DNA of 64,000 nt from Hyphomonadaceae bacterium (GTDB lineage Bacteria; Pseudomonadota; Alphaproteobacteria; Caulobacterales; Aquidulcibacteraceae): positions 1-64,000 of the forward strand of contig JAIELK010000003.1 in assembly GCA_019753175.1 (NCBI GenBank), in the 5' to 3' direction. How positions within the stretch are numbered: the stretch's first letter is position 1; each line of letters begins with the position of its first letter. Below are positions 38,699-48,745 of the stretch, piece after piece. A program made the position numbers and the translations under genes. Below the pieces are notes generated by a model. It ran no database searches and was not told the DNA's origin. It saw nothing but the letters and a program-made list of their open reading frames with translations.

Positions 38699-39772
38699 AT
38701 GTCCATGGATGGCGTTGACGACAGCGACGTTGCGGAAACGCGGCCCCGGCCGCAGCTCATTTATCCGCTGGGCGATCCGCCGCCGCCCGGAGAGGCGCGC
38801 GAGATTGCGCCTGGCGTCCACTGGATCGGCATGCCGCTGCCGTTCGCCTTGAAGCGCATCAATCTCTGGCTCATCGAAGACGGCGAGGGCTGGACTATCG
38901 TCGACACCGGCGTCGCGCTTGAGGAATCGCGCAATCACTGGCGCGCGATCTTCGATGCGACGCTCGGAGGCAAACCCGTCACGCGCGTGATCTGCACGCA
39001 CATGCATCCCGACCACATGGGGCTCGCGGGCTGGATCTGCCGCAAGTTCAACGCGCCGCTGTGGATGAGCCGGCTCGAATACGTCACTGGCCGCGTGCTG
39101 GTCGCCGACACCGGCCGCGAGGCGCCGGAAGAGGGGGTCAAGTTCTATCGCGCCGCGGGCTGGGACGAGGACATGCTCGACAGCTACCGCGTACGCTTTG
39201 GCGGTTTCGGCAAGGCTGTGTCGCGCATCCCCGACGCGTACCGGCGTATCGAAGACGGCAACGCGATCGAGATCGGCGGCCGCACTTGGCGCGTCATCGC
39301 CGGCAACGGCCACTCGCCCGAGCATGTGTGCCTGTGGCAGCAGGAGATGAAGCTGTTCATCTCCGGTGATCAGGTGCTGCCAAGGATTTCCTCGAACGTC
39401 TCTGTGTTTCCTACCGAGCCGGACGCCGATCCGCTGAGTGACTGGATCGCGTCATGCAAGAAGCTGCGCGCGGCGCTGCCGAACGACGTGCTGGTGCTGC
39501 CGTCGCACAACGAACCGTTCTACGGCCTGCACGAGCGGCTGGAAAATCTGGTCGACGGTCACGAGCGCACGCTCAATCGTTTGCTCTCGCGCCTGCGCGA
39601 ACCGCAGCGCGCCGTCGATCTCTTCACCGCCATGTTCGCGCGCAAGATCGGCGGCGATCTGTTCGGCATGGCGACGGGGGAAACGCTCGCGCACTTGAAT
39701 TGCCTGATCGGGCGGGGCTTGGCGCGCCGCATCGCCGGCGAAGACGGAGTGACGCGTTATGTCGCAACCTGA
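38699..39772 (+). CDS. MBL-fold metallo-hydrolase
   Basis: VICTHMHPDHMGLAGW, GNGHSPEHVCLW. Confidence 0.93.
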   Translation: MSMDGVDDSDVAETRPRPQLIYPLGDPPPPGEAREIAPGVHWIGMPLPFALKRINLWLIEDGEGWTIVDTGVALEESRNHWRAIFDATLGGKPVTRVICTHMHPDHMGLAGWICRKFNAPLWMSRLEYVTGRVLVADTGREAPEEGVKFYRAAGWDEDMLDSYRVRFGGFGKAVSRIPDAYRRIEDGNAIEIGGRTWRVIAGNGHSPEHVCLWQQEMKLFISGDQVLPRISSNVSVFPTEPDADPLSDWIASCKKLRAALPNDVLVLPSHNEPFYGLHERLENLVDGHERTLNRLLSRLREPQRAVDLFTAMFARKIGGDLFGMATGETLAHLNCLIGRGLARRIAGEDGVTRYVAT

Positions 39773-40061
39773 GACCAAGAACCCCGAGCACCGCTCCAGC
39801 AATGCGATGCTGTGCTTTTGCTTGGGCGTGGGGCTGATCTTTCTCGCGCAGTTTCTCGGCATGGGCACGATTTTGGGCGCGGCGATGAGCGGCGCCGATC
39901 CGGCGGTCGCGGTGGGCTCGATCTTCGCGCTGATCGGCATCGCGCTGATGGGCGTCAGCGGCTTCGTGCTCGCGGTGATTGGAGGCGTCTGGATGTTTCT
40001 GCGCGTCGTCGCCGACCAGCGCGGCGGCGACGAAAAGCGTTATCGCGATGTGGAGCGATGA
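39759..40061 (+). CDS. Hypothetical membrane protein
   Basis: Two hydrophobic segments; overlaps the MBL gene. Confidence 0.6.
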   Translation: MSQPETKNPEHRSSNAMLCFCLGVGLIFLAQFLGMGTILGAAMSGADPAVAVGSIFALIGIALMGVSGFVLAVIGGVWMFLRVVADQRGGDEKRYRDVER

Positions 40062-40429
40062 ACCTGTCGAGAGTTGCTAGGTTAGGTTCAATGCTCATCG
40101 CTCTGGTGGTGTTCGCCGGAGCGTGTGGTGATAGCTCGCCGAGGGAGCATCGAGCGTTCACAATAGGAATGTCGCAAGGGCAAGCCTTCAGCATCGCCTG
40201 TACGGCCACGAGAAGCGGTGAGTTGCATCGAGCCCCGGTGCTCTACTATGAGGGTGAGCGTCGCCGAAGCGATGGCGAAGAGTCCATCTGCGACCTGGAA
40301 GAGCAGGCTCTGATTGCTGATGAATGGGAGCTTGTCGAGCCCGGCTTCCGCGAACGCTTCGTCATACTCCGTTTTGAGGATGGCAAGCTCTCGGAGATTC
40401 GCCTGATGTGGCGTGGCTGGGATCCGTAG
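40058..40429 (+). CDS. Hypothetical lipoprotein
   Basis: MNLSRVARLGSMLIALVVFAGACGDSS; ATGA overlap with upstream gene. Confidence 0.6.
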   Translation: MNLSRVARLGSMLIALVVFAGACGDSSPREHRAFTIGMSQGQAFSIACTATRSGELHRAPVLYYEGERRRSDGEESICDLEEQALIADEWELVEPGFRERFVILRFEDGKLSEIRLMWRGWDP

Positions 40430-40472
40430 CAGACGTGATATCACCATCGATGCGCAATCATCAGGAGTTCTC

Positions 40473-40790
40473 ATGATCCTCTCCACTACGTTTGACGTCC
40501 ACGGCCGCACCATCGCGCAGCACCTCGGCCTGGTGCGCGGCAATGTCGTGCGCTCGCGCTTCATCGGCCGCGACATTGTCGCGGGGCTCCGCATGATCGT
40601 CGGCGGCGAGATCCACGAATACACCAAGCTGCTGGCGGAAAGCCGCGAGCAGGCGCTCGACCGCATGGTGCAACACGCGCAATCGCTGGGCGCCGATGCG
40701 GTGATCGGGCTGCGCTTGGAGACCACCGACGCTGGCCAGGGCCAGGCGACCGAAGTGCTGGCCTACGGCACCGCGGTGAAGCTCGGCTGA
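40473..40790 (+). CDS. YbjQ/UPF0145 family protein
   Basis: VVRSRFIGRDIVAGLRMIVGGEIHEYTKLLAESREQALDRMVQHAQSLGADAVIGLR. Confidence 0.93.
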   Translation: MILSTTFDVHGRTIAQHLGLVRGNVVRSRFIGRDIVAGLRMIVGGEIHEYTKLLAESREQALDRMVQHAQSLGADAVIGLRLETTDAGQGQATEVLAYGTAVKLG

Positions 40791-41470
40791 CGCGCGGCGT
40801 GCGCCAGCCGCCAGGCCGCCATCGCGACAATGCCGGCTGAAACGTCGAGGCCAACGCCGAACGCCAGCAAGAACAGTGCGTGGTGCGCGAGCAGGTGCGC
40901 AGTCGGCGCTAGCGCGAGATCGTTCAGCCGCCACTCGGCGGCGCGGCGCAGCGCCCAGTCGAACACGGCAGCACCCGCGATCACGCCGGCGGCGATCGGA
41001 ACCCAGAGCGGTACGTGCGGCAAGTCGAGCGGCAGCCCTGCCACCATGTGCGGCGCGGTATAGGCGACCAGCGCAAGGCCGAACAGCGGCGTCGTCCAAA
41101 CGTGCGCGAGCGAAAGCGCCGACGTTTCATGGGGTCGTCCCGCAAGCGTAGCGAGGCGTGTCGCCTCGCCCGCGCTCCATCGCGCGTCGGCGAAGAGCCG
41201 CCAGACGAACAGGACGCCCACCGCGCCATCGAGGCCGGCAAATACGCCAACCACTAGCGCCGCCAACACAGGACCGGCGAAGGCGGTCACATCGGTGCGC
41301 AACAGCGGCGCGCGCAACAGAGTGGTGGTCGCCAGCACGGCCAAGGTCGCAAGCGCCAGCAACGGCGACACCATCGCGATGGCGCCGACGCCAAGCGCCG
41401 CTGCAAACGGCATCGCGCCGCGCCAGATGCGAGGGGGTTGATTGATCGTGTCGGACGAGGCCAGCAGCAT
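40763..41470 (-). CDS. Hypothetical multi-pass membrane protein
   Basis: Many hydrophobic segments; antisense overlap of 28 bp with ybjQ-like gene. Confidence 0.6.
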   Translation of the reverse strand: MLLASSDTINQPPRIWRGAMPFAAALGVGAIAMVSPLLALATLAVLATTTLLRAPLLRTDVTAFAGPVLAALVVGVFAGLDGAVGVLFVWRLFADARWSAGEATRLATLAGRPHETSALSLAHVWTTPLFGLALVAYTAPHMVAGLPLDLPHVPLWVPIAAGVIAGAAVFDWALRRAAEWRLNDLALAPTAHLLAHHALFLLAFGVGLDVSAGIVAMAAWRLAHAARQPSFTAVP

Positions 41471-41503
41471 GGCTCATGCCATGGCCCCAGCGTCGTGAAT
41501 TGT

Positions 41504-41535
41504 ACGTAAATGCTTGGATAACCAAGCATTTACGT
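41504..41535. promoter_or_regulatory. Perfect inverted repeat, 14-bp arms, 4-nt spacer
   Basis: ACGTAAATGCTTGG-ATAA-CCAAGCATTTACGT. Confidence 0.8.
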
Positions 41536-41555
41536 TAATGGCGCGGTAACCAAGA

Positions 41556-42209
41556 TCAATCGCGGCGGCGCCGGCGCTGTTCTTCCTGCGGCTGCTGTTG
41601 TGGCTGCTCTTGCGGTTGAGCTTGCGCAGCAGCAGCGGCTTCGCGCGCTTGCGCTTCCTGCTCGGCTTGCTGGCGCCACGTTGCATCATTGGGATGGTTC
41701 ATTGACGAGAACACGCCGTCGAACATGGCGGTGCTCGAGCCGCCCAGCGCCCGGCAGAACGCCATAAGATCAACGCCAGGCCGGCTTTGGACTGCAGCGA
41801 ATACTTCGCCGTCCGGAGACCGCAGCGTGGCCCGCTGGATTGGCCAGAAGCCGCTGGTGTCGACGCTTTGAGCGATCAATTGCGCCGAATTGTCCGGAAA
41901 GAAATCGCTGATGGAGTTGGCGACGGTGATCCACGCGCTCTCTGGCAGAGGTTGACTCAAGGAGCGGATGACCCGACCCGGCGATGCGCTGGCGGTGTTC
42001 GCATTCGGCTGGCCGATGACATAGCAATCGTGGCTGCCGTCGAACGTCAGAACGCGCGTTGCGTTGGTCGCGTTCAGCGGATCAACGTTCCAGCCGTTCG
42101 GCGCGGTGAAGTTGATCCGGCCGGCCGGGTCGGTCCAGTCTCTGGCGTAAGCGGCGGTGGCGGCGCTGAGCGCCAAGCCAACGCAAGCTGCGAGCGCGAT
42201 GCTGCGCAT
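41556..42209 (-). CDS. Hypothetical exported protein, Gln/Arg-rich C-terminus
   Basis: Signal peptide; QEQPQQQPQEEQRRRRRD tail. Confidence 0.65.
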   Translation of the reverse strand: MRSIALAACVGLALSAATAAYARDWTDPAGRINFTAPNGWNVDPLNATNATRVLTFDGSHDCYVIGQPNANTASASPGRVIRSLSQPLPESAWITVANSISDFFPDNSAQLIAQSVDTSGFWPIQRATLRSPDGEVFAAVQSRPGVDLMAFCRALGGSSTAMFDGVFSSMNHPNDATWRQQAEQEAQAREAAAAAQAQPQEQPQQQPQEEQRRRRRD

Positions 42210-42342
42210 GCGATGATCCTCCAAACCTTCAGTGCCCTCAGGGCGCACAAAATCGCGGTGCGGGCCGGCGCGTCAAGGTCCTACAGCGTCCCTCCCGCTC
42301 GGAGGCCAACCGCGTTATGGTCAAGATGAACGGAGCGATATC

Positions 42343-43209
42343 ATGAGCCTTGCCGGAAAAACCCTTTTTATTACAGGCGCGAGCCGCGGCATCGGCCTCG
42401 CCATCGGGCTGCGCGCGGCCCGCGACGGCGCCAATATCGTGATCGCCGCCAAGACCGCCGAACCGCACAAGAAGCTCCCCGGCACCATCTATTCCGCCGC
42501 GGAAGAGGTGGAGCAGGCGGGCGGCAAGGCGCTGCCGCTGGTGGTGGACGTGCGCGAGCCCGACAGCGTCAACGCGGCGGTGGAGGCCGCGGTCGCGCGT
42601 TTCGGCGGCATCGACATCTGCGTGAACAACGCCTCCGCCATCCAGCTCACCGGCACGCTCGCCACCGATATCCGCCGCTACGATCTGATGCATCAGGTCA
42701 ACGCACGCGGGACCTTTATCGTCTCGCGCGCCTGCATCCCGTATCTTAAACAAGCGGCGAACCCACACGTACTGATGCTCTCGCCGCCGCTCGATATGTC
42801 GCCGCGCTGGTTTGGCAATCACGTCGCCTACACGATGGCGAAGTACGGCATGAGCATGTGCGTCTTGGGCATGGCCGAAGAATTCAAGGACGACGGCATC
42901 GCCTTCAATGCGCTCTGGCCGCGCACCGGCATCGCCACCGCCGCGATCGAGTTCGCGCTCGCCGGCGGGGAAGGCATGAAGCATTGCCGCACGCCCGACA
43001 TCATCGCCGACGCCGCGCACGCGATTTTCTGCAAACCCGCGCGCGCGTGCACCGGCAATTTTTTCATCGACGATGTGTTGTTGTACGAAGAGGGCGAGCG
43101 CGATTTCGACAAATACCGCGTCGATCCGACGAAAGATCTGATGCCGGACTTCTTCGTGCCCGCCGATTGCGCGCTGCCGCCGGGCGTGAGCATGGGGGCG
43201 AAAGCCTAG
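42343..43209 (+). CDS. SDR family oxidoreductase (HSDL2-like)
   Basis: KTLFITGASRGIGLAIGLRAARDGANIVIAAKTAEPHKKLPGTIYSAAEEVE. Confidence 0.93.
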   Translation: MSLAGKTLFITGASRGIGLAIGLRAARDGANIVIAAKTAEPHKKLPGTIYSAAEEVEQAGGKALPLVVDVREPDSVNAAVEAAVARFGGIDICVNNASAIQLTGTLATDIRRYDLMHQVNARGTFIVSRACIPYLKQAANPHVLMLSPPLDMSPRWFGNHVAYTMAKYGMSMCVLGMAEEFKDDGIAFNALWPRTGIATAAIEFALAGGEGMKHCRTPDIIADAAHAIFCKPARACTGNFFIDDVLLYEEGERDFDKYRVDPTKDLMPDFFVPADCALPPGVSMGAKA

Positions 43210-43212
43210 CGC

Positions 43213-44472
43213 GTGGTGGAATGGCGCAATTGGTCCGGCAGCGTGCGTGCGCATCCGCGCGCGATCGCGCGGCCGCGCACAGAAGCGGAGCTGGCGCGCG
43301 TCGTTGCTGACGCGCGCAACGTGCGTGTCGCCGGCGCCGGCCACTCCTTCATGCCGCTGTGCGAAACCGATGGCGTGCTGGTTTCGCTCGCGGACTTGGA
43401 GGGCGAGATCGACCTCAATGCCGAGAAGACGCGCGCGTGGGCGCCGGCCGGTTGGAGCCTCGCGACGCTGACGGCGGCGCTCTGGGCGCGCGGGGTTTCG
43501 CTCATCAACCAGGGCGATGTGAACCCGCAGGCGCTCGCCGGCGCCATCGCCACCGGCACCCACGGCACCGGCGCCGACCTGGGTTCGCTGTCGACGGCGG
43601 CGCGCGGATTTCGCCTCGTGCTCGCCGACGGCGCCGTCGTGACATGCAGCGCCGACGAGCGGCCCGATCTGTTCCAGGCGCAGCGTCTGTCGCTCGGGCT
43701 CTTAGGCGTCGCGACCCGGATCGCGTTCGACGTCGCACCCGCGTATCATCTTGCAGAGCGCATCCAATCGATGCGGCTCGATGCGCTGGAAGAGCGCTGG
43801 AACGAGCTCGCGCGCACGCATCGCCACGCTGAGTTTTTCGTGTTTCCGTACGGCGATTATGCGCTGGTGAAGACGCTGCACCCGGCGGAGGACGCGGGGC
43901 CCCTCAAGCGCGCCACCGACATGGACGAGCGCCTGTTCCGCCGCATGTGCGATCTCTGTGCGCTCGCGCCGTGGCTAACGCCGCTGGTGCAGCCGCGCTT
44001 CGTCAGCGCCGGCATCGACACGCGCCGCACCGGGCCGGCCTACCAGATCTTCCCGTCTGACCGCACCGTGCGGTTCGAGGAGATGGAATACGAGTTGCCG
44101 CGCGCGGCGGGTTGGCCGGCGCTGCGCGAGGTGATCGCCTGGGTTCGCAAGCGGCGCTTGCCGGTAACGTTCCCGTTCGAGTTTCGTCTCGTCGCCGGCG
44201 ACGACATTTGGCTTTCGCCGTTCAACACGGGCGCCGGCGCTTCAATCTCTATGCACCAATACGCCAGGATGCCGTGGGGCCATCTCTTCGCTGAAGCGGA
44301 GCCGATTTTCCGCGCCCATGGCGGACGCCCGCATTGGGCCAAGCGCCACACGCTGACCGCTGCAGATGTGCGCGTGCTCTACCCGCAGGCCGGGCGCTTT
44401 GTCGACGTTCGCGCCGCGCACGATCCGCGCGGCAAATTCCTGAACACGCACCTGGCCGCGTTGTTCGCCTAA
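43213..44472 (+). CDS. FAD-binding sugar-lactone oxidase family (D-arabinono-1,4-lactone oxidase-like)
   Basis: WRNWSGSVRAHPRAIARPRTEAELARVV, AGAGHSFMPLCETDGVLVSL; GTG start. Confidence 0.9.
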   Translation: MVEWRNWSGSVRAHPRAIARPRTEAELARVVADARNVRVAGAGHSFMPLCETDGVLVSLADLEGEIDLNAEKTRAWAPAGWSLATLTAALWARGVSLINQGDVNPQALAGAIATGTHGTGADLGSLSTAARGFRLVLADGAVVTCSADERPDLFQAQRLSLGLLGVATRIAFDVAPAYHLAERIQSMRLDALEERWNELARTHRHAEFFVFPYGDYALVKTLHPAEDAGPLKRATDMDERLFRRMCDLCALAPWLTPLVQPRFVSAGIDTRRTGPAYQIFPSDRTVRFEEMEYELPRAAGWPALREVIAWVRKRRLPVTFPFEFRLVAGDDIWLSPFNTGAGASISMHQYARMPWGHLFAEAEPIFRAHGGRPHWAKRHTLTAADVRVLYPQAGRFVDVRAAHDPRGKFLNTHLAALFA

Positions 44473-44996
44473 GTTTCCCCGCGCAGCCGCGCGCTCATCG
44501 CCGCCTGTCCGCCGCGCGCGTCGAGCCAGATGCCGAAGAAGTGGCGGCGGAAGTTCGGCCACTCGACCGTGCAGCTGCGCGCGCCGTTGACGTAGAAGCG
44601 CGCGGCGTCGGCGCTCGTGCTCACGCCGGTGATTCGGTCATCGCGCTGAACGTTCGGGAAGCAGCGCTCGAGTTGCGCCCGCAGCGGCGCAAGCGTCTGC
44701 GCCGAACCGGCGCCGCGCTGGCTCATTTCGACGATGCTGCGGTTGATGATAAGCGATTGCCGCGCCGAGTGCTGGTAGGTCAGCGTGAGCGCGAACGGCT
44801 GCTGCCAGGAGAAGTCGCCGCCGGCGGCGAAGAGTTCGGCCTGGAACAGGGTGATGCCGAGGAAGCGATAAGGCGCCTGGCCCACGGTCTGCGCGTTCGG
44901 GATCGCAGCGCCGACTTCGGCCGGGTTCGCTGCGGCTGGCGCGGCGGCGGCCAGCGCCAGCGCAAGAGCAGCAAAGGCGGAGCGGAATTGGCGCAT
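44469..44996 (-). CDS. Chalcone isomerase-like periplasmic protein
   Basis: Signal peptide; GQAPYRFLGITLFQAELFAAGG. Confidence 0.65.
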   Translation of the reverse strand: MRQFRSAFAALALALAAAAPAAANPAEVGAAIPNAQTVGQAPYRFLGITLFQAELFAAGGDFSWQQPFALTLTYQHSARQSLIINRSIVEMSQRGAGSAQTLAPLRAQLERCFPNVQRDDRITGVSTSADAARFYVNGARSCTVEWPNFRRHFFGIWLDARGGQAAMSARLRGET

Positions 44997-45098
44997 GGGT
45001 CGAGCTCCCGGTTGGTCGACACTGTCAATGGTGCGATACGGCCAGACTGCGCCAGCGGATCGATTGCGCCCCGCCGCGATGCAGGCACAATGCGCGCC

Positions 45099-46241
45099 AT
45101 GATCCCAAGCGATATCGATCTCCATCGGCCGCTGATCGACCGGCAGGGCTCGCGCCGGGCGCTGAACACGCCGGTGCTGGTTATCGACCGCGTCGCGCTT
45201 GAACGCAACATCGCCACGATGGCGGGCTTTGCGCGGTCGGCCGGGGTGGCGCTGCGGCCGCACGCCAAGACCCACAAGAGCGCTGAGATCGCCCGCTTGC
45301 AGATCGCGGCCGGCGCGGTGGGCGTGTGTTGTGCTAAATTGGGCGAGGCCGAGGCGCTGGCGGCGGCAGGAATCGACGGCATCCTCATCACCTCGCCGGT
45401 GGTGACGCCGCAGGCGATCGCGCGCCTCGTGGCGCTGCATGCGCGCATGGGCGACCTCAGCGTGGTTGCGGACAATCCCGACAACGTGGACGCGCTCGCC
45501 GCCGCGGCGCGTGGGGCGGCGCGCCCGCTCGCTGTACTCGTCGACGTCGATCCGGGCATCCGCCGCACCGGCGTTGCGTCGCCGCAAGCGGCGGCAGCGC
45601 TGGCGCTGCGCATCGCGGCGTCGGACGCGCTCAGGTTCGGGGGCGTTCAATTCTACTGCGGCGCGCAGCAGCACATTGCCGGTTTCGCCGAGAGGCGCGC
45701 GGCGATCGCCGAGCGCACGGAGTATTTGAGCGGGGTCGTCGGTGCGCTGACGGAGGCCGGGCTGGCGCCGCCGCTCGTCACCGGCGGGGGCACCGGCACG
45801 CACCGCATCGATGTTGAACTGGGCGTGCTGACGGAGCTGCAGGTCGGCTCTTATGTGTTCATGGATCGTCAGTACCATGACTGCGAACTCGCGGACGGGG
45901 CGGACCAGCCTTACGAAACGTCGCTGTTCATCGATGCGCATGTCATCAGCGCCAATGCGCCCGGCATGGGCACCATCGACGCAGGCTACAAAGCCATGGC
46001 CACCGATGGCGGTACACCCACGATCGCCGCTGGCGCGCCTGAGGGCGCGGCGTTTTTCTTCATGGGCGACGAGCATGGCGCTGTGCTGGCGGCGGGTCAT
46101 GCGTTTCGGATCGGCGACCGCGTCACGCTCACCGCGCCGCACTGCGACCCCACTGTCAATCTCTACGACGCCTATCATGTCGTGCGCGGCGAAACCTTGA
46201 TCGACATCTGGCCTGTTACCGCGCGCGGGCGCTCGCGCTGA
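45099..46241 (+). CDS. DSD1-family PLP enzyme (D-threonine aldolase/alanine racemase fold)
   Basis: NTPVLVIDRVALERNIATMAGFARSAGVALRPHAKTHKSAEIARLQ. Confidence 0.93.
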   Translation: MIPSDIDLHRPLIDRQGSRRALNTPVLVIDRVALERNIATMAGFARSAGVALRPHAKTHKSAEIARLQIAAGAVGVCCAKLGEAEALAAAGIDGILITSPVVTPQAIARLVALHARMGDLSVVADNPDNVDALAAAARGAARPLAVLVDVDPGIRRTGVASPQAAAALALRIAASDALRFGGVQFYCGAQQHIAGFAERRAAIAERTEYLSGVVGALTEAGLAPPLVTGGGTGTHRIDVELGVLTELQVGSYVFMDRQYHDCELADGADQPYETSLFIDAHVISANAPGMGTIDAGYKAMATDGGTPTIAAGAPEGAAFFFMGDEHGAVLAAGHAFRIGDRVTLTAPHCDPTVNLYDAYHVVRGETLIDIWPVTARGRSR

Positions 46242-46344
46242 TTCTCCGGCTTGCGAGGGCTGTACGCTGCGCTGGCTCAATTGGGGCTAGCGGCAGGCGC
46301 CTCCGGCGTGTAGAGGCCAGCGCCCGTCACTCTCTGGAATCGCC

Positions 46345-47268
46345 TTGAACGCCATCCTTTCAATAACCGACGTCTCCAAGACGTACGCTTCGGGCGTGCA
46401 GGCGCTGAAGCCGACCAGCCTCGAGATCAGCAGGGGCGAGATTTTCGCCCTGCTCGGCCCAAACGGGGCGGGCAAGACCACGCTGATTTCCATCATTTGC
46501 GGCATCGTCAAGCCTTCAAGCGGGACGATCGTCGCGGACGGGCACGACATCATCCGTGACTACAAGCGCGCGCGAAAGAAAATCGGCCTCGTCCCACAAG
46601 AACTGCACACCGACGCCTTCGAACGCGTAATCGACACCGTGCGGTTTTCGCGCGGCCTCTTTGGCATGCCCCCTAACGAGGCGCACTTGGAGAAGGTGCT
46701 GCGCGAGCTTTCGCTGTGGGACAAGCGCACGGCCAAAATCATGGAGCTGTCCGGCGGCATGAAGCGCCGGGTGATGATCGCCAAGGCGTTGGCTCACGAA
46801 CCGATCATCCTGTTCCTCGATGAGCCGACCGCCGGCGTCGATGTGGAGCTGCGCCAAGACATGTGGGCGATGGTGCGCCGCCTGCGTGAGCAAGGCGTCA
46901 CCATCATCTTGACCACCCACTACATCGAGGAAGCCGAGGAGATGGCTGACCGGGTGGGCGTCATCAACAAGGGCGAGCTGATCCTCGTCGAAGAGAAACG
47001 CGCGCTGATGCGCAAGATGGGCAAGAAGCAGTTGACCTTGGACCTCCCGGCCCCGCTTGCGGCGGTGCCAGAGGGGCTGAGCCGCTACAACCTCCGACTC
47101 GCCTCCGATGGACGTCAGCTCATCTACAGCTTCGACGCCAACGCCGAGCAATCCGGCATTGCGCCGCTGCTGCGCCAGCTCGACGAGGCAGGCATCGAAT
47201 TCAAAGACCTGCACACGGAGCAAAGCTCGCTGGAGGACATTTTTGTGAGTTTGGTGCGGGGCGCTTAG
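46345..47268 (+). CDS. ABC transporter ATP-binding protein
   Basis: [50 protein letters not shown]. Confidence 0.95.
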   Translation: MNAILSITDVSKTYASGVQALKPTSLEISRGEIFALLGPNGAGKTTLISIICGIVKPSSGTIVADGHDIIRDYKRARKKIGLVPQELHTDAFERVIDTVRFSRGLFGMPPNEAHLEKVLRELSLWDKRTAKIMELSGGMKRRVMIAKALAHEPIILFLDEPTAGVDVELRQDMWAMVRRLREQGVTIILTTHYIEEAEEMADRVGVINKGELILVEEKRALMRKMGKKQLTLDLPAPLAAVPEGLSRYNLRLASDGRQLIYSFDANAEQSGIAPLLRQLDEAGIEFKDLHTEQSSLEDIFVSLVRGA

Positions 47269-47303
47269 CGCTCTCCTGCTTGACGTGTAACGAGAGACGT
47301 TAT

Positions 47304-47588
47304 ATGCCCATCAAATCCCATAAGGATGCCGCCGTCGCGCGCTTTCATGCCAGCGGAGTAGCGCCGAGGCCGTGGCGCGCGATTGCAAAGGCGGCGTTGC
47401 GTAAGCTCGACATGCTTGACGCGGCCGTGGTGCTTGAAGACATGGCCAGCCCGCCGGGCAACCGGCTGGAGGCGCTCAAAGGCGATCGCAAAGGGCAGTA
47501 CAGCATCCGCATCAGTGATCAATTCCGCATCTGTTTTCGCTGGACCGATGACGGCGCAGAGGACGCGGAGATCGTCGATTATCATTAG
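47304..47588 (+). CDS. higB: HigB-type (RelE superfamily) toxin
   Basis: LEDMASPPGNRLEALKGDRKGQYSIRISDQFRICFRWTDDGAEDAEIVDYH. Confidence 0.92.
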   Translation: MPIKSHKDAAVARFHASGVAPRPWRAIAKAALRKLDMLDAAVVLEDMASPPGNRLEALKGDRKGQYSIRISDQFRICFRWTDDGAEDAEIVDYH

Positions 47589-47598
47589 GAGGCAGGAG

Positions 47599-47895
47599 AT
47601 GGCTCGCATCCGCACCCACCCTGGGGAGGTGTTGAAGCAGGAGTTCATGGCGCCGTTGGGGCTGTCGGCGAACAAGCTCGCGATAGAGCTGGGCGTCCCC
47701 GCCACCCGCATTGGCGACATCATCCGCAGTGAAAGCCCGCGTGCTGTCAGCGCCGATACGGCGTTGCGGCTGGCTCGCTATTTCGGCACGACTCCGGGCT
47801 TCTGGATGAATCTTCAAGCCGCGTTTGATTTGTCGAAGGCGGCGGCGGAAAAGGGCCGGGAGATTACGCAACGCGTCCGCCCCATGAAGCGCTAA
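47599..47895 (+). CDS. higA: HigA-type antitoxin
   Basis: [68 protein letters not shown]. Confidence 0.94.
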   Translation: MARIRTHPGEVLKQEFMAPLGLSANKLAIELGVPATRIGDIIRSESPRAVSADTALRLARYFGTTPGFWMNLQAAFDLSKAAAEKGREITQRVRPMKR

Positions 47896-47899
47896 CACT

Positions 47900-48670
47900 G
47901 TGCCGGTGATGAACCTCTACGCTGTCCAAGCCATCTACCGTTTCGAAATGGCGCGCTGGTTTCGGACCATCGGCCAGAGCCTGCTCGCGCCGGTGATCTC
48001 GACCTCGCTCTATTTCGTGGTGTTCGGTTCGGCCATCGGCGATCAGATGCCGGCGATTGGCGGCGTGCCGTACGGCTGGTTCATCGTGCCGGGACTGGTC
48101 ATGCTGACGGTGCTGACCGAGAGCCTGATGAATGCGTCGTTCGGCATCTACATGCCGAAATGGGCAGGCACGATCTACGAGCTGCACTCCGCGCCAGTGT
48201 CGCCGCTTGAAGTGGTTGCAGGTTACGTGGGCGCGGCGGCGAGCAAATCGATAATCATCGGCGGCGTCATCCTGGCCACCGCGCGCGTGTTCGTGCCGTT
48301 CGAGATCGAGCATCCGTTGATGGCGATCCTGATGCTGGCGCTGACCGCTTTTTCGTTTTGTCTGTTCGGCTTCATCCTCGGCGTGCTGGCCAATAGCTGG
48401 GAGCAGTTGCAGATCGTGCCGCTCTTGATCATCACGCCGCTGACTTTTCTCGGCGGCACATTCTACTCGATCGACATGCTGCCCGAGCCGTGGCGTCAGC
48501 TCACGCTCTTCAATCCCATCGTCTATCTCGTCTCGGGCTTTCGGTGGAGTTTCTACGGCGAAGCGGATGTCAGTGTCGGCGTCAGCCTGCTCGCGATCAG
48601 CGCGTTTCTGGCCGTGTGCTTCGCCGCCGTCTATTGGATCTTCAAGACCGGTTATCGGCTGAAGACGTGA
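47900..48670 (+). CDS. ABC-2 type transporter permease (GTG start)
   Basis: Multi-pass; [41 protein letters not shown]. Confidence 0.93.
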   Translation: MPVMNLYAVQAIYRFEMARWFRTIGQSLLAPVISTSLYFVVFGSAIGDQMPAIGGVPYGWFIVPGLVMLTVLTESLMNASFGIYMPKWAGTIYELHSAPVSPLEVVAGYVGAAASKSIIIGGVILATARVFVPFEIEHPLMAILMLALTAFSFCLFGFILGVLANSWEQLQIVPLLIITPLTFLGGTFYSIDMLPEPWRQLTLFNPIVYLVSGFRWSFYGEADVSVGVSLLAISAFLAVCFAAVYWIFKTGYRLKT

Positions 48671-48745
48671 GCTTCGCGCGACGTAGCGGTAACTAGCGGC
48701 GGTTTAGGCTCGCGGTGTAAGAGCGGCGCGGAACGGAGCAGCGCC

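Noticed and set aside
44334-46241. 635-aa plus-strand ORF
   Set aside because: Real coding begins at about 45099 (DSD1-like enzyme); the upstream extension is antisense to the 44469 gene and overlaps the oxidase 3' end.
44469-46280. 603-aa minus-strand ORF
   Set aside because: Only the C-terminal part (44469-44996) is a plausible gene; the rest is antisense to the PLP enzyme gene.
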